From Shinella lacus (GTDB lineage Bacteria; Pseudomonadota; Alphaproteobacteria; Rhizobiales; Rhizobiaceae): DNA of 64,000 bases. The position numbers and the translations under genes are program-made. How positions within the stretch are numbered: position 1 is the stretch's first letter; each line of letters opens with the position of its first letter. Below, one piece after another: positions 35,956 to 44,816 of this stretch. The stretch lies in the NCBI RefSeq assembly GCF_010994755.1, contig NZ_WHSB02000005.1:281281-345280 (forward strand), written 5' to 3'. The notes beneath the pieces were generated by a model. The model did not search any database. It was not told where the DNA came from and saw nothing but the letters and a program-made list of their open reading frames with translations.

Positions 35956-37518
35956 ATGACCCAGACAGCTCATCCCGACAGCGTTCTCATCATCGATTTC
36001 GGCAGCCAGGTGACCCAGCTCATCGGGCGGCGCGTGCGCGAAGCAGGCGTCTATTGCGAGATCATCCCCTTCCAGTCGGCGGAAGAAGCCTTCCACCGCA
36101 TGCAGCCGAAGGCGATCATCTTCTCCGGCGGACCCGCCTCGGTTCTCGACCAGGGCAGCCCCCGCGCACCGCAGATCGCCTTCGATTCGGGCCTCCCGAT
36201 CCTCGGCATCTGCTATGGCCAGCAGACGCTCGCGACCCAGCTCGGCGGCACCGTCGAGGGCGGTCATGCCCGCGAATTCGGCCGCGCAGACGTGGAAATC
36301 CTTAAAAGCAGCCCGCTGTTCGACGGCTTCTGGGAAGTCGGCCAAAAATATCCGGTCTGGATGAGCCACGGCGACCGCGTCACCGTCGCGCCCGAAGGCT
36401 TCGAGATCATCGGCACCTCGGAAAACGCCCCCTTCGCGATCTGCGTCAACGAGGCGAAGCGCTACTACACGACCATGTTCCACCCGGAAGTGGTCCACAC
36501 GCCGGACGGCGCCAAGCTGCTGTCCAACTTCGTACACAAGATCGCCGGCATCAAGGGCGACTGGTCGATGTCGGCCTACCGCGCGCGCGCCGTGGAAGCC
36601 ATCCGCGAGCAGGTCGGCGACAAGCGCGTTATCTGCGCCCTTTCGGGCGGCGTCGACAGTTCCGTTGCGGCCCTCCTCATCCATGAGGCGGTTGGCGCGC
36701 AGCTCACCTGCATCCTCGTCGACCACGGCCTGATGCGCAAGAACGAGGCGGCCGACGTCGTCGCCATGTTCCGCGAGCACTACAACCTGCACCTCATCCA
36801 TGTCGATGCCGTCGATCGTTTCGTCGGCGAGCTGGAAGGCGTCTCCGACCCGGAAACCAAGCGCAAGATCATCGGCCGCCTGTTCATCGAGGTGTTCGAG
36901 GACGAGGCGAAGAAGCTCGGCGGCGCGGAATTCCTCGCCCAGGGCACGCTCTATCCGGACGTCATCGAAAGCGTCTCGTTCACCGGCGGCCCCTCGGTCA
37001 CCATCAAGTCGCACCACAATGTCGGCGGCCTGCCGGACCGCATGAACATGAAGCTGGTGGAGCCGCTGCGCGAACTCTTCAAGGACGAAGTGCGCGTGCT
37101 TGGCCGTGAGCTCGGCCTGCCGGACTCATTCATCGGCCGCCACCCCTTCCCGGGTCCGGGCCTCGCCATCCGCTGCCCCGGCGGCATCACCCGCGACAAG
37201 CTGGAGATTCTCCGGGAGGCCGACGCCATCTATCTCGACGAGATCCGCAAGGCCGGCCTCTATGACAAGATCTGGCAGGCCTTCGCCGTGCTGCTGCCGG
37301 TCCAGACCGTTGGCGTGATGGGTGATGGCCGCACCTACGAATTCGTCTGCGCGCTGCGCGCCGTCACCTCCGTCGACGGCATGACCGCCGACTTCTACCA
37401 CTACGACATGAACTTCCTCGGCCGCGCCGCCACCCGCATCATCAACGAAGTCCGCGGCATCAACCGCGTCGTGTATGACGTGACGAGCAAGCCGCCCGGC
37501 ACGATCGAGTGGGAATGA
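35956..37518 (+). CDS. guaA: GMP synthase (glutamine-hydrolysing)
   Basis: Converts XMP to GMP using glutamine and ATP. 520 residues. The N-terminal class I amidotransferase has the nucleophile in [15 protein letters not shown] and the His/Glu pair in [10 protein letters not shown]. The central ATP pyrophosphatase has the P-loop [14 protein letters not shown] near residue 230, and the C-terminal dimerisation domain ends with [24 protein letters not shown]. The sequence is full-length and typical. It has its own start after a 53-bp gap. Confidence 0.98.
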   Translation: MTQTAHPDSVLIIDFGSQVTQLIGRRVREAGVYCEIIPFQSAEEAFHRMQPKAIIFSGGPASVLDQGSPRAPQIAFDSGLPILGICYGQQTLATQLGGTVEGGHAREFGRADVEILKSSPLFDGFWEVGQKYPVWMSHGDRVTVAPEGFEIIGTSENAPFAICVNEAKRYYTTMFHPEVVHTPDGAKLLSNFVHKIAGIKGDWSMSAYRARAVEAIREQVGDKRVICALSGGVDSSVAALLIHEAVGAQLTCILVDHGLMRKNEAADVVAMFREHYNLHLIHVDAVDRFVGELEGVSDPETKRKIIGRLFIEVFEDEAKKLGGAEFLAQGTLYPDVIESVSFTGGPSVTIKSHHNVGGLPDRMNMKLVEPLRELFKDEVRVLGRELGLPDSFIGRHPFPGPGLAIRCPGGITRDKLEILREADAIYLDEIRKAGLYDKIWQAFAVLLPVQTVGVMGDGRTYEFVCALRAVTSVDGMTADFYHYDMNFLGRAATRIINEVRGINRVVYDVTSKPPGTIEWE

Positions 37519-37538
37519 CTGCGGCAGGCTGCGCGATA

Positions 37539-38033
37539 CTATGACCGTTTCGCGCGGCCTTGGCCTGCCCTGCGCAGATAGATGATCTGAGCGGTCAAGC
37601 CAACGATCAGAAGAGCCAGCAGCGCGCCCTGGGCTCCAAGAAGCAGCGGCGATTTCAGGTCGGTGACCAGGGGGTGGCCGTCCGGGACGCGGCGCAGGAT
37701 CTCCGTGACGGTCGGCAGCATCAGAAGAAAGACGCTGAGCGTCAGACAGATGATTTCAACATATCTGGCTGCCGGTGACGGCCGCAGAACGCGTTCGGCG
37801 CCATAACCTGCCAGCAGGAGCAGGATCGTCGCGATGCCGATGCCATAGCTGACCGGCTGATGCGCAACGAGGAACACGGTCGCGGCACCGATCAGCATGG
37901 ACACAAAATAGAGAGCACCCAATCCGGACCTCGGAACGATACGGCCATGCCGTGCGATCATGTAAAGGGCGGCGGGGATGGCTGGCAGGCTGCCGATCGT
38001 GTGGACCCAGCCAAGGGTGGAAATTCCGAACAT
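37539..38033 (-). CDS. Multi-pass membrane protein, likely TetR-controlled
   Basis: A 164-residue protein with four or five hydrophobic helices (IGSLPAIPAALYMI, LGALYFVSMLIGAATVFLV, IGIATILLLLAGYG, VEIICLTLSVFLLMLPT, LLLGAQGALLALLIVGL) and an N-terminal HTIGSLPAIPAALYMIARHG stretch reminiscent of DUF2306-like proteins. The family is not certain. The ATG at 38033 follows AAGGT; an upstream TTG would add seven residues. It is downstream of the TetR gene on the same strand, and a TetR-type palindrome sits 50 bp before it, so it is probably the regulator's target. Transport or drug-efflux role is not shown. Confidence 0.72.
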   Translation of the reverse strand: MFGISTLGWVHTIGSLPAIPAALYMIARHGRIVPRSGLGALYFVSMLIGAATVFLVAHQPVSYGIGIATILLLLAGYGAERVLRPSPAARYVEIICLTLSVFLLMLPTVTEILRRVPDGHPLVTDLKSPLLLGAQGALLALLIVGLTAQIIYLRRAGQGRAKRS

Positions 38034-38083
38034 GGGGATGACCTTTCTCGTCAAGTGGACGATGTGAGCTTTGCGAAAGAAAA

Positions 38084-38102
38084 CTATCTACTAGTTGATA
38101 GG
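38084..38102. promoter_or_regulatory. Putative TetR operator before the membrane-protein gene
   Basis: A 19-bp near-palindrome CTATCTACTAGTTGATAGG centred on ACTAGT. Read on the minus strand it differs from the site next to the TetR gene (38729-38747) at only three of 19 positions. It lies between the TetR gene and the membrane gene, 50 bp upstream of the latter's ATG. Confidence 0.75.
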
Positions 38103-38141
38103 TTGTTAGGGCGCGTAGGCATCCGTCGGCGAAGCTCCGGT

Positions 38142-38720
38142 TTAAACTGCGATGCGCTTCAGCAACGGCTTTGTTATCACGCCAAAAATTGCAGGGTCGC
38201 CATAGGCGCGCGCCGAAAGCATGGCGCCATGCACGGTGGCCATGAGCATTTCGGCGTTTTCCCTGGCGGTCCCGATCGAAGCGAAACGGCCTTCTGCAAT
38301 GCCGCGCTCCAGGATGGATGTGAGCCACTCCGAGAGCGTTTGAAAATGCCCGCGCACTTCGAGCGCGACGTCTTCGGGTAGAACCTGGATTTCACTGGCC
38401 AGCAGGGCGCAGACGCAGAACGGGTGCGATGCGTCTGCGATACACGCCTCCCAGTAGCCGACATAGGCACGAAGTTGATCGAGCGGATCGGGAACATTGC
38501 GTTCCAGTGCGGCGATCCCCGCTTCACCCTCCTCCCGGTACTGTTTGACGACTGTGCGGACGAGATCCGCTTTGGCGGGAAAATGATGGTGGATGCTCGC
38601 CTTGCGAATGCCGACCACGCTGGAAATATCGGCATAACTGAAGCTGTTGTAGCCACCCTTGATGATCAGAGCGCGGGCGCAACTGACAATGTCTTCGGCT
38701 TTGGTCGATACGTTTCCCAT
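38142..38720 (-). CDS. TetR/AcrR family transcriptional regulator
   Basis: A 192-residue repressor. The TetR DNA-binding domain occupies residues ~1-60: DIVSCARALIIKGGYNSFSYADISSVVGIRKASIHHHFPAKADLV, with the recognition helix near KASIHHHFPAK. The C-terminal ligand domain (~140 residues) contains FCVCALLASE, which offers two cysteines. The ligand is unknown. A palindromic operator lies 8 bp upstream of its start, giving autoregulation, and a matching one precedes the downstream membrane gene. Confidence 0.92.
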   Translation of the reverse strand: MGNVSTKAEDIVSCARALIIKGGYNSFSYADISSVVGIRKASIHHHFPAKADLVRTVVKQYREEGEAGIAALERNVPDPLDQLRAYVGYWEACIADASHPFCVCALLASEIQVLPEDVALEVRGHFQTLSEWLTSILERGIAEGRFASIGTARENAEMLMATVHGAMLSARAYGDPAIFGVITKPLLKRIAV

Positions 38721-38728
38721 TTCGAAAA

Positions 38729-38747
38729 CCTACCAACTAGTAGGCAG
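38729..38747. promoter_or_regulatory. Putative TetR operator at the tetR-type gene's own promoter
   Basis: CCTACCAACTAGTAGGCAG, centred on ACTAGT, 8 bp upstream of the regulator's ATG. Almost identical to the site at 38084-38102, which supports one regulator acting on both. Confidence 0.75.
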
Positions 38748-38780
38748 TCCGTCAAGGCGGATGATTTCGAACAGCCGTGC

Positions 38781-39341
38781 TCAAAACCCGAACGATTGCT
38801 GCGCGGGCTCGGGTTGCTCGAACGAAATGCCCTCCAGCGCCAGCATCTTCAGCTTGGACGAGGCGCCGCCGGGGGCGGAGAAGCCGCCGACCTTGCCGCC
38901 GGCGGCGAGCACGCGGTGGCAGGGGATGATGAGGGCGACGGGGTTCTTCGCCATGGCCTGGCCGACCTCGCGCGCCATTTCGGGGCCGGCGCCAAGGTCG
39001 CGGGCGATCGTGCCGTAGGTCGTCGTCTCGCCCCAGTGCACCCGGCGCGCGGCATCGTAGATCGCGCGGAAGAACGCGCTCTGGCCGGCAAGGTCGAGCG
39101 GGACCTTCGAAAAATCCGCCTGTTCGCCGGCGAAGTAGCGTTTGACAGCCGCGACCGTCTCGGCGATGGCCGGAGGCGGGTCGGCGGCCTCCGCCTCGGG
39201 CAGGTGGCGCAGCAGGAGGCGGCAGGTTGTGGCCGCATCGTCGCCGGGCAGCTGGAAGCGCACGACGCCGGCGGCCGTCCAGGCGATGCCGCAGGGGCCA
39301 CCCTCGGTGTCGAAGATCAGAAAATGGGTCTTGCCGGGCAT
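38781..39341 (-). CDS. ogt: Methylated-DNA-[protein]-cysteine S-methyltransferase
   Basis: Suicide repair protein removing O6-alkyl groups from guanine. 186 residues. The acceptor cysteine lies in NPVALIIPCHRVLAAGGKVGGFS near residue 143, preceded by the winged-helix segment TTTYGTIARDLGAGPEMAREVGQAMAKNP. The N-terminal half is a divergent RNase H-like domain. No AdaA-type N-terminal Zn domain is present, so this is the Ogt form. A single gene next to the TetR cassette. Confidence 0.93.
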   Translation of the reverse strand: MPGKTHFLIFDTEGGPCGIAWTAAGVVRFQLPGDDAATTCRLLLRHLPEAEAADPPPAIAETVAAVKRYFAGEQADFSKVPLDLAGQSAFFRAIYDAARRVHWGETTTYGTIARDLGAGPEMAREVGQAMAKNPVALIIPCHRVLAAGGKVGGFSAPGGASSKLKMLALEGISFEQPEPAQQSFGF

Positions 39342-39477
39342 GATCGGCTCCTCCGTTCCCGTTTTGTCACAAGATCGGGCTTTGCCCGGCCGCTTTCAAC
39401 CCGTTTCTTGCCGGGACTTGCGTCATCCGCCGCCAATTCGCATAAACCGTCGCAAAATATATCAGCGAGGAAACGAC

Positions 39478-40536
39478 GTGGAGCATTCGGAGATCATCAT
39501 CGGCGGCGATACCGCAGGCATCGAATGGCGCCTGCCCGTCTTCCGCTTCAAGGGCAGCGACGCCAAGGCGCCGTCCGTCTACATCCAGGCGGCGCTGCAT
39601 GCCAACGAGCTGCCGGGCACGGCGCTCGCGCATTTTCTGCTGGAAATGCTGCGCAAAGCGGAGGCCGATGGCGCGATCCTCGGCGACATCACCGTTGTTC
39701 CGCAGGCCAACCCGATCGGCCTTGCGCAATCGCATTTCGGCGAGATGCAAGGCCGGTTCGAGCTTGGCTCGCGCACCAATTTCAACCGCGACTTCCCGCT
39801 GGTGGCGCTTGCCGAGCGCGAGACGCTGTTGGAAAATCTCGACCGCCGCAGCGCCGCCGACCGGCTGAAGCGCACGCTGCTGCACGCGGCACTCGGCGCC
39901 GATCTCGTGATCGATCTGCACTGCGACGACGAATCCCTGCAATATGCCTATATCGACGATGCCTTCTGGCCGGAAGCGGCCGACCTCGCCGCCGCGCTCG
40001 ACATGCAGGCCGTGTTCCTTTCCGATGGCGAAAGCAGCGCCTTCGAGGAGGCCGTCGGCCATGCCTTCAAGCATCAGGGCGGCGACAAGCTGAAAACCGT
40101 TCCCGGGCGTCTCGCGGTGACCGTGGAACTGCGTGGCCGGCGCGACGTCTATCCGGACATGGCGAAGGCGGACGCGGCGGGCCTGTGGCAGTTCCTTGCC
40201 GGCCGCGGCGTCGTCTCCGATCCCGCTTACCGGGCCAAGGACTATGCCGGCCCGGCCATTCCGCTCGACAATATCGAGATGGTGCGGGCGCCGGAGCCAG
40301 GCACCGTGCTCTTCCACCGCGACATCGGCGACACGGTGAAGGCCGGCGACCTGCTGGCGACGCTGATCACGCGGCCCGGCGAGCCGGATGGTACGCTTGC
40401 GGTGAAGGCGGGCCATGACGGGCTGATCGCCACCCGCACCTCCGCGCGCTATGCGCGGCGCGGCGAGGACCTGATGAAGATCGCCTGCCACGAGGCGACC
40501 CGGAAGGATCGCAAGCCGGGCACGCTGGAGGACTGA
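39478..40536 (+). CDS. Succinylglutamate desuccinylase/aspartoacylase (AstE-like) family protein
   Basis: A 352-residue zinc carboxypeptidase-fold enzyme. Zn and catalytic pieces appear as IQAALHANELPG (H-x-x-E), the DLVIDLHCDDESLQYAY His/Asp stretch and VELRGRRDV (catalytic-type Glu/Arg region). The C-terminal ~90 residues form a barrel-sandwich segment (AGPAIPLDNIEMVRAPEPGTVLF) as in AstE-like proteins. It starts with GTG after GCGAGG, because the frame to the left has no family sequence. Likely removes an acyl group from an N-acylated amino acid or another small amide; the substrate is unknown. Confidence 0.85.
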   Translation: MEHSEIIIGGDTAGIEWRLPVFRFKGSDAKAPSVYIQAALHANELPGTALAHFLLEMLRKAEADGAILGDITVVPQANPIGLAQSHFGEMQGRFELGSRTNFNRDFPLVALAERETLLENLDRRSAADRLKRTLLHAALGADLVIDLHCDDESLQYAYIDDAFWPEAADLAAALDMQAVFLSDGESSAFEEAVGHAFKHQGGDKLKTVPGRLAVTVELRGRRDVYPDMAKADAAGLWQFLAGRGVVSDPAYRAKDYAGPAIPLDNIEMVRAPEPGTVLFHRDIGDTVKAGDLLATLITRPGEPDGTLAVKAGHDGLIATRTSARYARRGEDLMKIACHEATRKDRKPGTLED

Positions 40537-40643
40537 GCGATAATCTTCCAAATGGGGTCCGTTACCCCTCGCATTCGCATCGTCCGAAGCAATATATAGT
40601 GGCGGCAGAATAGGTTGCCGCCTCTGGATGGTCCGCACGCAGC

Positions 40644-42104
40644 ATGATTGAGACGTTCTCCACCTACTGGCCGCATATCCTCGTCGCGCTCTCGATCATC
40701 CTCGGCGTGCCGGCCGCCATCCACGCCACCATGACGAAGGAAGAGGTGCGCGCGGCAATCGGCTGGGTGGGCGTCATCGTGCTGTCGCCCGTGGTGGGCG
40801 CGCTCATCTATGCCATCGGCGGGGTGAACCGCATCCGCCGCAAGACGCTGAACCTCAGCCGCGAGGGGCTGCTCGCCGCCGGCTGGCACCATATGGCGGA
40901 ATACGACGTTTCCAACGAGCACATGCAGGTGACCTATGGCGGCGCGCTTGCCGCCATGCAGCGGCTCGGCGATACGGTGGGGCGCTGCAAGCTCACCTCC
41001 GGCAACCGCATCAAGCTTCTATCGACCGGCGACGAGGCCTATGCGGCAATGCTCGCCGCCATCGACGCCGCGGAACGCTCCATCCTGCTGGAAACCTATA
41101 TTTTCGACCGCGACCAGGCCGGCGAACGCTTCGTGGCGGCGCTGTCGGCGGCGGTTAGTCGCGGCGTCGAGGTGCGCGTGCTGATCGATGCGGTCGGCGC
41201 GCGCTATTCCATTCCCTCGATCGTCTCCGAGCTGCAACGCGCCAACGTGCCGACGGATGTGTTCAACGGCAATATCGTGATGGGCCTGCGCCTGCCCTAT
41301 GCGAACCTGCGCACCCACCGCAAGATCATCATCGTCGACGGCAGCGTGGCTTTCACCGGCGGGCTCAACATCCGCGCCGGCTTCTGCGCCGAATTTTCCG
41401 GCGACGCGGCGGCGCTGGACACGCATTTCCGCATCACCGGCCCCATCGTCAGCGATCTCTTCCGCATCGCCTATGAAGACTGGCGCTTTTCCGGCGGCGA
41501 GGATCTCGCCGGCGAGGTTTGGCAGATCGCCGGGCCGCCGGATGCGCCGGACAGCGGCATGCTCGCCCGTGTCGTGCCCTCCGGGCCGGACAAGAGCCTG
41601 GAAACCAACCACCGCATGCTGATGGGCGCCGTCTCGGTCGCCAAGAAGCACATCCGCATCATGTCGCCCTATTTCCTGCCCGACCGGGAACTCATCAGCG
41701 CGATCGTCACGGCGGCGCGGCGCGGGGTGGAGATCGACATCGTCGTGCCGTCCGCCAACAACCTGAAGCTCGTCGATCTCGCCATGACCGCGCAGTTCGA
41801 CCAGATGCTGAAATATGGCTGCCGCATCTGGCGGGCATCCGGCGCCTTCAACCATTCCAAGCTGGCCGTCATCGACGATGCCTGGTCCTATATCGGCTCG
41901 TCGAACATCGACCCGCGCTCGCTGCGGCTGAATTTCGAAGTGGATATCGAGGTGATCGACGCGGAGTTCGCCGATCTTATCGGCGAACGCATCGCAGCTG
42001 CCCTCTCGGAGGCGGTGGAGGTGAAGCTCGACGAACTCCGGGCGCGGCCCTTTGCCCAGCGCCTCGTCGAGCGCGTCACATGGCTTGGTTCGCCCTATCT
42101 GTGA
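40644..42104 (+). CDS. cls: Cardiolipin synthase (phospholipase D family)
   Basis: Condenses two phosphatidylglycerol molecules, or uses another phospholipid donor, to form cardiolipin. 486 residues, the ClsA length. Two N-terminal membrane helices (residues ~8-27 and ~40-62) and two PLD HKD motifs, HRKIIIVDGSVAFTGGLN (~219-236) and HSKLAVIDDAWSYIGSSN (~403-420). Other PLD activities cannot be excluded. Its 3' end overlaps the 3' end of the convergent EEP gene by 29 bp. Confidence 0.93.
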   Translation: MIETFSTYWPHILVALSIILGVPAAIHATMTKEEVRAAIGWVGVIVLSPVVGALIYAIGGVNRIRRKTLNLSREGLLAAGWHHMAEYDVSNEHMQVTYGGALAAMQRLGDTVGRCKLTSGNRIKLLSTGDEAYAAMLAAIDAAERSILLETYIFDRDQAGERFVAALSAAVSRGVEVRVLIDAVGARYSIPSIVSELQRANVPTDVFNGNIVMGLRLPYANLRTHRKIIIVDGSVAFTGGLNIRAGFCAEFSGDAAALDTHFRITGPIVSDLFRIAYEDWRFSGGEDLAGEVWQIAGPPDAPDSGMLARVVPSGPDKSLETNHRMLMGAVSVAKKHIRIMSPYFLPDRELISAIVTAARRGVEIDIVVPSANNLKLVDLAMTAQFDQMLKYGCRIWRASGAFNHSKLAVIDDAWSYIGSSNIDPRSLRLNFEVDIEVIDAEFADLIGERIAAALSEAVEVKLDELRARPFAQRLVERVTWLGSPYL

Positions 42105-42954
42105 CGCCGAGCGAACGCTCCCAGACGACCTTCAGGTCGATATGCGCCTTGATCGGCAGGTGATCGGAGGCGACGCGGGCAAGCGGCGTATCATGCACCT
42201 CGACGGAGGTGACGAGATCGTGCGGATGGCCGAGCGCCCGGTCGAGCGCCAGAACTGGAAAGCGTGACGGAAAGCTCGGCACCGCGCCGGAGGCCGGATC
42301 AAAGGTCGGCTGGAGGCGGGAGAGCGACGAGCGGCGGCCGACGCGCCATTCGTTGAGGTCGCCGACGAGCAGGGTCGGCATCTGCTCCTCCTCCGCAACC
42401 GAGGCGAGGATCGCCATGGCCTGCTGCTCGCGCGAGCGCTTCAGCAGGCCGAAATGCGCCGCGACGAGGCGGAGCTTGCCCATCGGCAGATCGAGCGTCA
42501 CGACCAGCGCGCCGCGCGGTTCGACACCCGGCAGCTTCAACTGGCGGACAGCCCCAACGGCGCCCTTGCGCATCATGATCATGTTGCCGTGCCAGCCATG
42601 GCCAGTGGAGGACAGCGCCGTGATCGGCACCGGCACGAGGCCGCAATCGCGCTCCAGGATTTCGAGATTGAGCAGTCCCGAGCGCTCGCCAAAACGCTTG
42701 TCCGCCTCCTGGATCGCGATGATATCCGCATCGATCTCGGCGATCACGCTTGCCGTGCGTTCCGGATCGAACCGCCGGTCGACGCCCACGCATTTGTGCA
42801 CGTTATAGGACGCGATAACGGTATCGCCGGGGCGATTGTCTTCCGGCGGCCGGTGGCCGCGACGGTTTCGGATGGCCGACAGCAGCGCGGCCGACATGAG
42901 CTTGTCGTTCAGCTTTCTGTCCACTCGTCCTTCCTTCGCGGCATAGCGCATCAT
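42076..42954 (-). CDS. Endonuclease/exonuclease/phosphatase (EEP) family protein
   Basis: A 292-residue protein of the EEP superfamily. Signature parts: TVIASYNVHKCVGVDRR (Asn), IAIQEADKRFGERSG (metal Glu), VAAHFGLLKRSREQ (His), LLVGDLNEW (Asp/Asn) and VASDHLPIKAHI (Asp-His). No signal peptide or membrane helix. Family members cut phosphodiesters or phosphate esters. It converges on cls with a 29-bp overlap at the 3' ends, so a paired role in phospholipid turnover can only be suggested. The N-terminal 30 residues are basic and may be non-coding; a later start is possible. Confidence 0.87.
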   Translation of the reverse strand: MMRYAAKEGRVDRKLNDKLMSAALLSAIRNRRGHRPPEDNRPGDTVIASYNVHKCVGVDRRFDPERTASVIAEIDADIIAIQEADKRFGERSGLLNLEILERDCGLVPVPITALSSTGHGWHGNMIMMRKGAVGAVRQLKLPGVEPRGALVVTLDLPMGKLRLVAAHFGLLKRSREQQAMAILASVAEEEQMPTLLVGDLNEWRVGRRSSLSRLQPTFDPASGAVPSFPSRFPVLALDRALGHPHDLVTSVEVHDTPLARVASDHLPIKAHIDLKVVWERSLGVTDRANQAM

Positions 42955-43010
42955 ATGGGCGCTTTCCCCCGGTCGGCAACCTCTGTCGGGCGAGAAGGTT
43001 CCAAAGATGG

Positions 43011-43490
43011 CTATGGCAAGGCGCTCACCTGCATCTTCGGGCTGTCGAGCAGGATGGTCGAGCGCAGCGTCTTGATCTCGCCGATGCGTTCGAACTCACT
43101 CCAAAGCAGACGCCGGTAGTCGGCGACATCCTTCACCGCGATCTTCAGCAGGAAATCGAAATCGCCCGCCACTGTGTGGCACTCCACCACTTCCGGCATG
43201 CGGCGCACCAGATCGATGAAGCGCTCGCCGACCTTCGGCGCCGTGCGCTCCAGCGTCACTTCCAGGAAGGCCTGGAAGCCGATGCCGGCCGCGCGCGGAT
43301 CGACGATCACCGTGTGGCGGATGACGCCACTCGCCTCCAGCCGCGCCAGCCGACGCGACAGCGGCGCCGGCGAGAGCCCAACCTTCTCCGCAAGCTGGTT
43401 GTTGGAGAGCCCGGCATCCTCGACGAGCAGGCGGATGATGCGCCGGTCCGTCTGGTCGAGCGCCACCTCGCCGTCCGCCTTTTTGTCCAT
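43011..43490 (-). CDS. Lrp/AsnC family transcriptional regulator
   Basis: A 159-residue regulator. The N-terminal winged helix-turn-helix DQTDRRIIRLLVEDAGLSNNQLAEKVGLSPAPLSRRLARLEASG and the C-terminal RAM/AsnC ligand domain (FLEVTLERTAPKVGERFIDLVRRMPEVVECHTVAGDFDFLLKI) are complete. The start MDKKADGEVAL is preceded by GAGGGGCG. It is divergent from an aminotransferase, a typical arrangement in which an amino acid controls its own catabolism or synthesis. Confidence 0.93.
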   Translation of the reverse strand: MDKKADGEVALDQTDRRIIRLLVEDAGLSNNQLAEKVGLSPAPLSRRLARLEASGVIRHTVIVDPRAAGIGFQAFLEVTLERTAPKVGERFIDLVRRMPEVVECHTVAGDFDFLLKIAVKDVADYRRLLWSEFERIGEIKTLRSTILLDSPKMQVSALP

Positions 43491-43639
43491 GATCGCCCCT
43501 CGCGCAAAAACACGCATCAATCTAGCGTCCGCCTGCAATAATACAAAAGCTTCTTGCGCTTTCTCCGCAATATCATGGTCGATTTTGCCAAGGCTTTGGC
43601 CTAAACCGGACGGATCTTCACGCCACCAAGGAACCGGCC

Positions 43640-44809
43640 ATGTTCGATGCCCTCACCCGCCAGCCCGATGATCCGTTGCTTGCCCTGATCGGGCTTTACC
43701 GGGCGGATGAACGCGCCGGCAAGGTGGATCTCGGCGTCGGCGTCTATCGCGACGAGACGGGTGCGACGCCGATCTTCCGCGCAGTAAAGGAAGCCGAGCG
43801 CCGCCTCGTCGAGACGCAGCCGACCAAGGCCTATGTCGGCCCCGAGGGCGACCCCGTCTTCCTCGATCGCCTCTGGGCGCTGACCACGGGCGAGGCCGGC
43901 CGCGGCCGCGCCACCGCCGCGCTCCAGACGCCGGGCGGCTCCGGCGCACTGCGGCTTGCCGCCGACCTGATGGCACGCATGGGCACCAAGGGCATCTGGC
44001 TCGGCCTGCCGAGCTGGCCGAACCATGCCAGCATCTTCAAGGCCGCCGGCCTCGAAGTCATCACCTATCCCTTCTTCGACATCCCGTCGCAGACCGTGCA
44101 GTTCGACCGCATGATGGAGGCGCTGACAGGCGCCGCACCCGGCGATGCCGTGCTGCTGCATGCGAGCTGCCACAACCCGACCGGCGCCGGCCTCACCGCC
44201 GAGCAATGGCGCGCCGTCTCCGATCTCATCGCCGCGCGCGGCCTGCTGCCGCTCGTCGACATCGCCTACCAGGGTTACGGCCGCGGCCTCGACGAGGACG
44301 CTGCGGGGCTTCGCACCCTGCTGACCGCCGTGCCGGAAGCGCTCGTCGCCGTCTCCTGCTCGAAATCCTTCGGCCTCTACCGCGAGCGCACCGGCGCCAT
44401 CTATGCCGCCTGCAGCACGCCTGAGACCGCGCTTTCCGTGCGCACCAACCTGGCGGCGCTCGCCCGCACCAGCTATTCGATGCCGCCGGACCACGGCGCC
44501 GCCATCGTCAGCACGATCCTGGGTGACGCGGCGCTGACGGCCGACTGGATGGAAGAGATCGAGGCCATGCGGCTGCGCATCACCTCGATCCGCGAGCGGC
44601 TTGCCGCCGGGCTTTCCCGCCGCTGGCAGGTGCTGACGGCGGTGCGCGAGCAGGAAGGCATGTTCTCACTGCTGCCGCTCGAAGAGGCGGACGTGCTGAA
44701 GCTGCGCGCCGAACACGCGATCTATATGCCGACCTCCGGCCGCATCAACATTGCCGGCCTCAAGACCGCCGAAGTCGATGCCGTCATCGAGAAATTCCTG
44801 AGCCTCTGA
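43640..44809 (+). CDS. Aromatic/aspartate-type aminotransferase (class I, PLP)
   Basis: A 389-residue class I aminotransferase most like TyrB/AspC aromatic transaminases. The opening DPLLALIGLYRADERAGKVDLGVGVYRDETGATP fits this subfamily. The PLP lysine is in SCSKSFGLYRERTG (around residue 243), with HASCHNPTGAGL and DIAYQGYGRGLDEDA upstream, and SGRINIAGL near the C-terminus. It transfers amino groups between aspartate or aromatic amino acids and 2-oxoglutarate. Divergent from the Lrp regulator and 7 bp before a YitT-type membrane protein. Confidence 0.92.
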   Translation: MFDALTRQPDDPLLALIGLYRADERAGKVDLGVGVYRDETGATPIFRAVKEAERRLVETQPTKAYVGPEGDPVFLDRLWALTTGEAGRGRATAALQTPGGSGALRLAADLMARMGTKGIWLGLPSWPNHASIFKAAGLEVITYPFFDIPSQTVQFDRMMEALTGAAPGDAVLLHASCHNPTGAGLTAEQWRAVSDLIAARGLLPLVDIAYQGYGRGLDEDAAGLRTLLTAVPEALVAVSCSKSFGLYRERTGAIYAACSTPETALSVRTNLAALARTSYSMPPDHGAAIVSTILGDAALTADWMEEIEAMRLRITSIRERLAAGLSRRWQVLTAVREQEGMFSLLPLEEADVLKLRAEHAIYMPTSGRINIAGLKTAEVDAVIEKFLSL

Positions 44810-44816
44810 GGGAACC

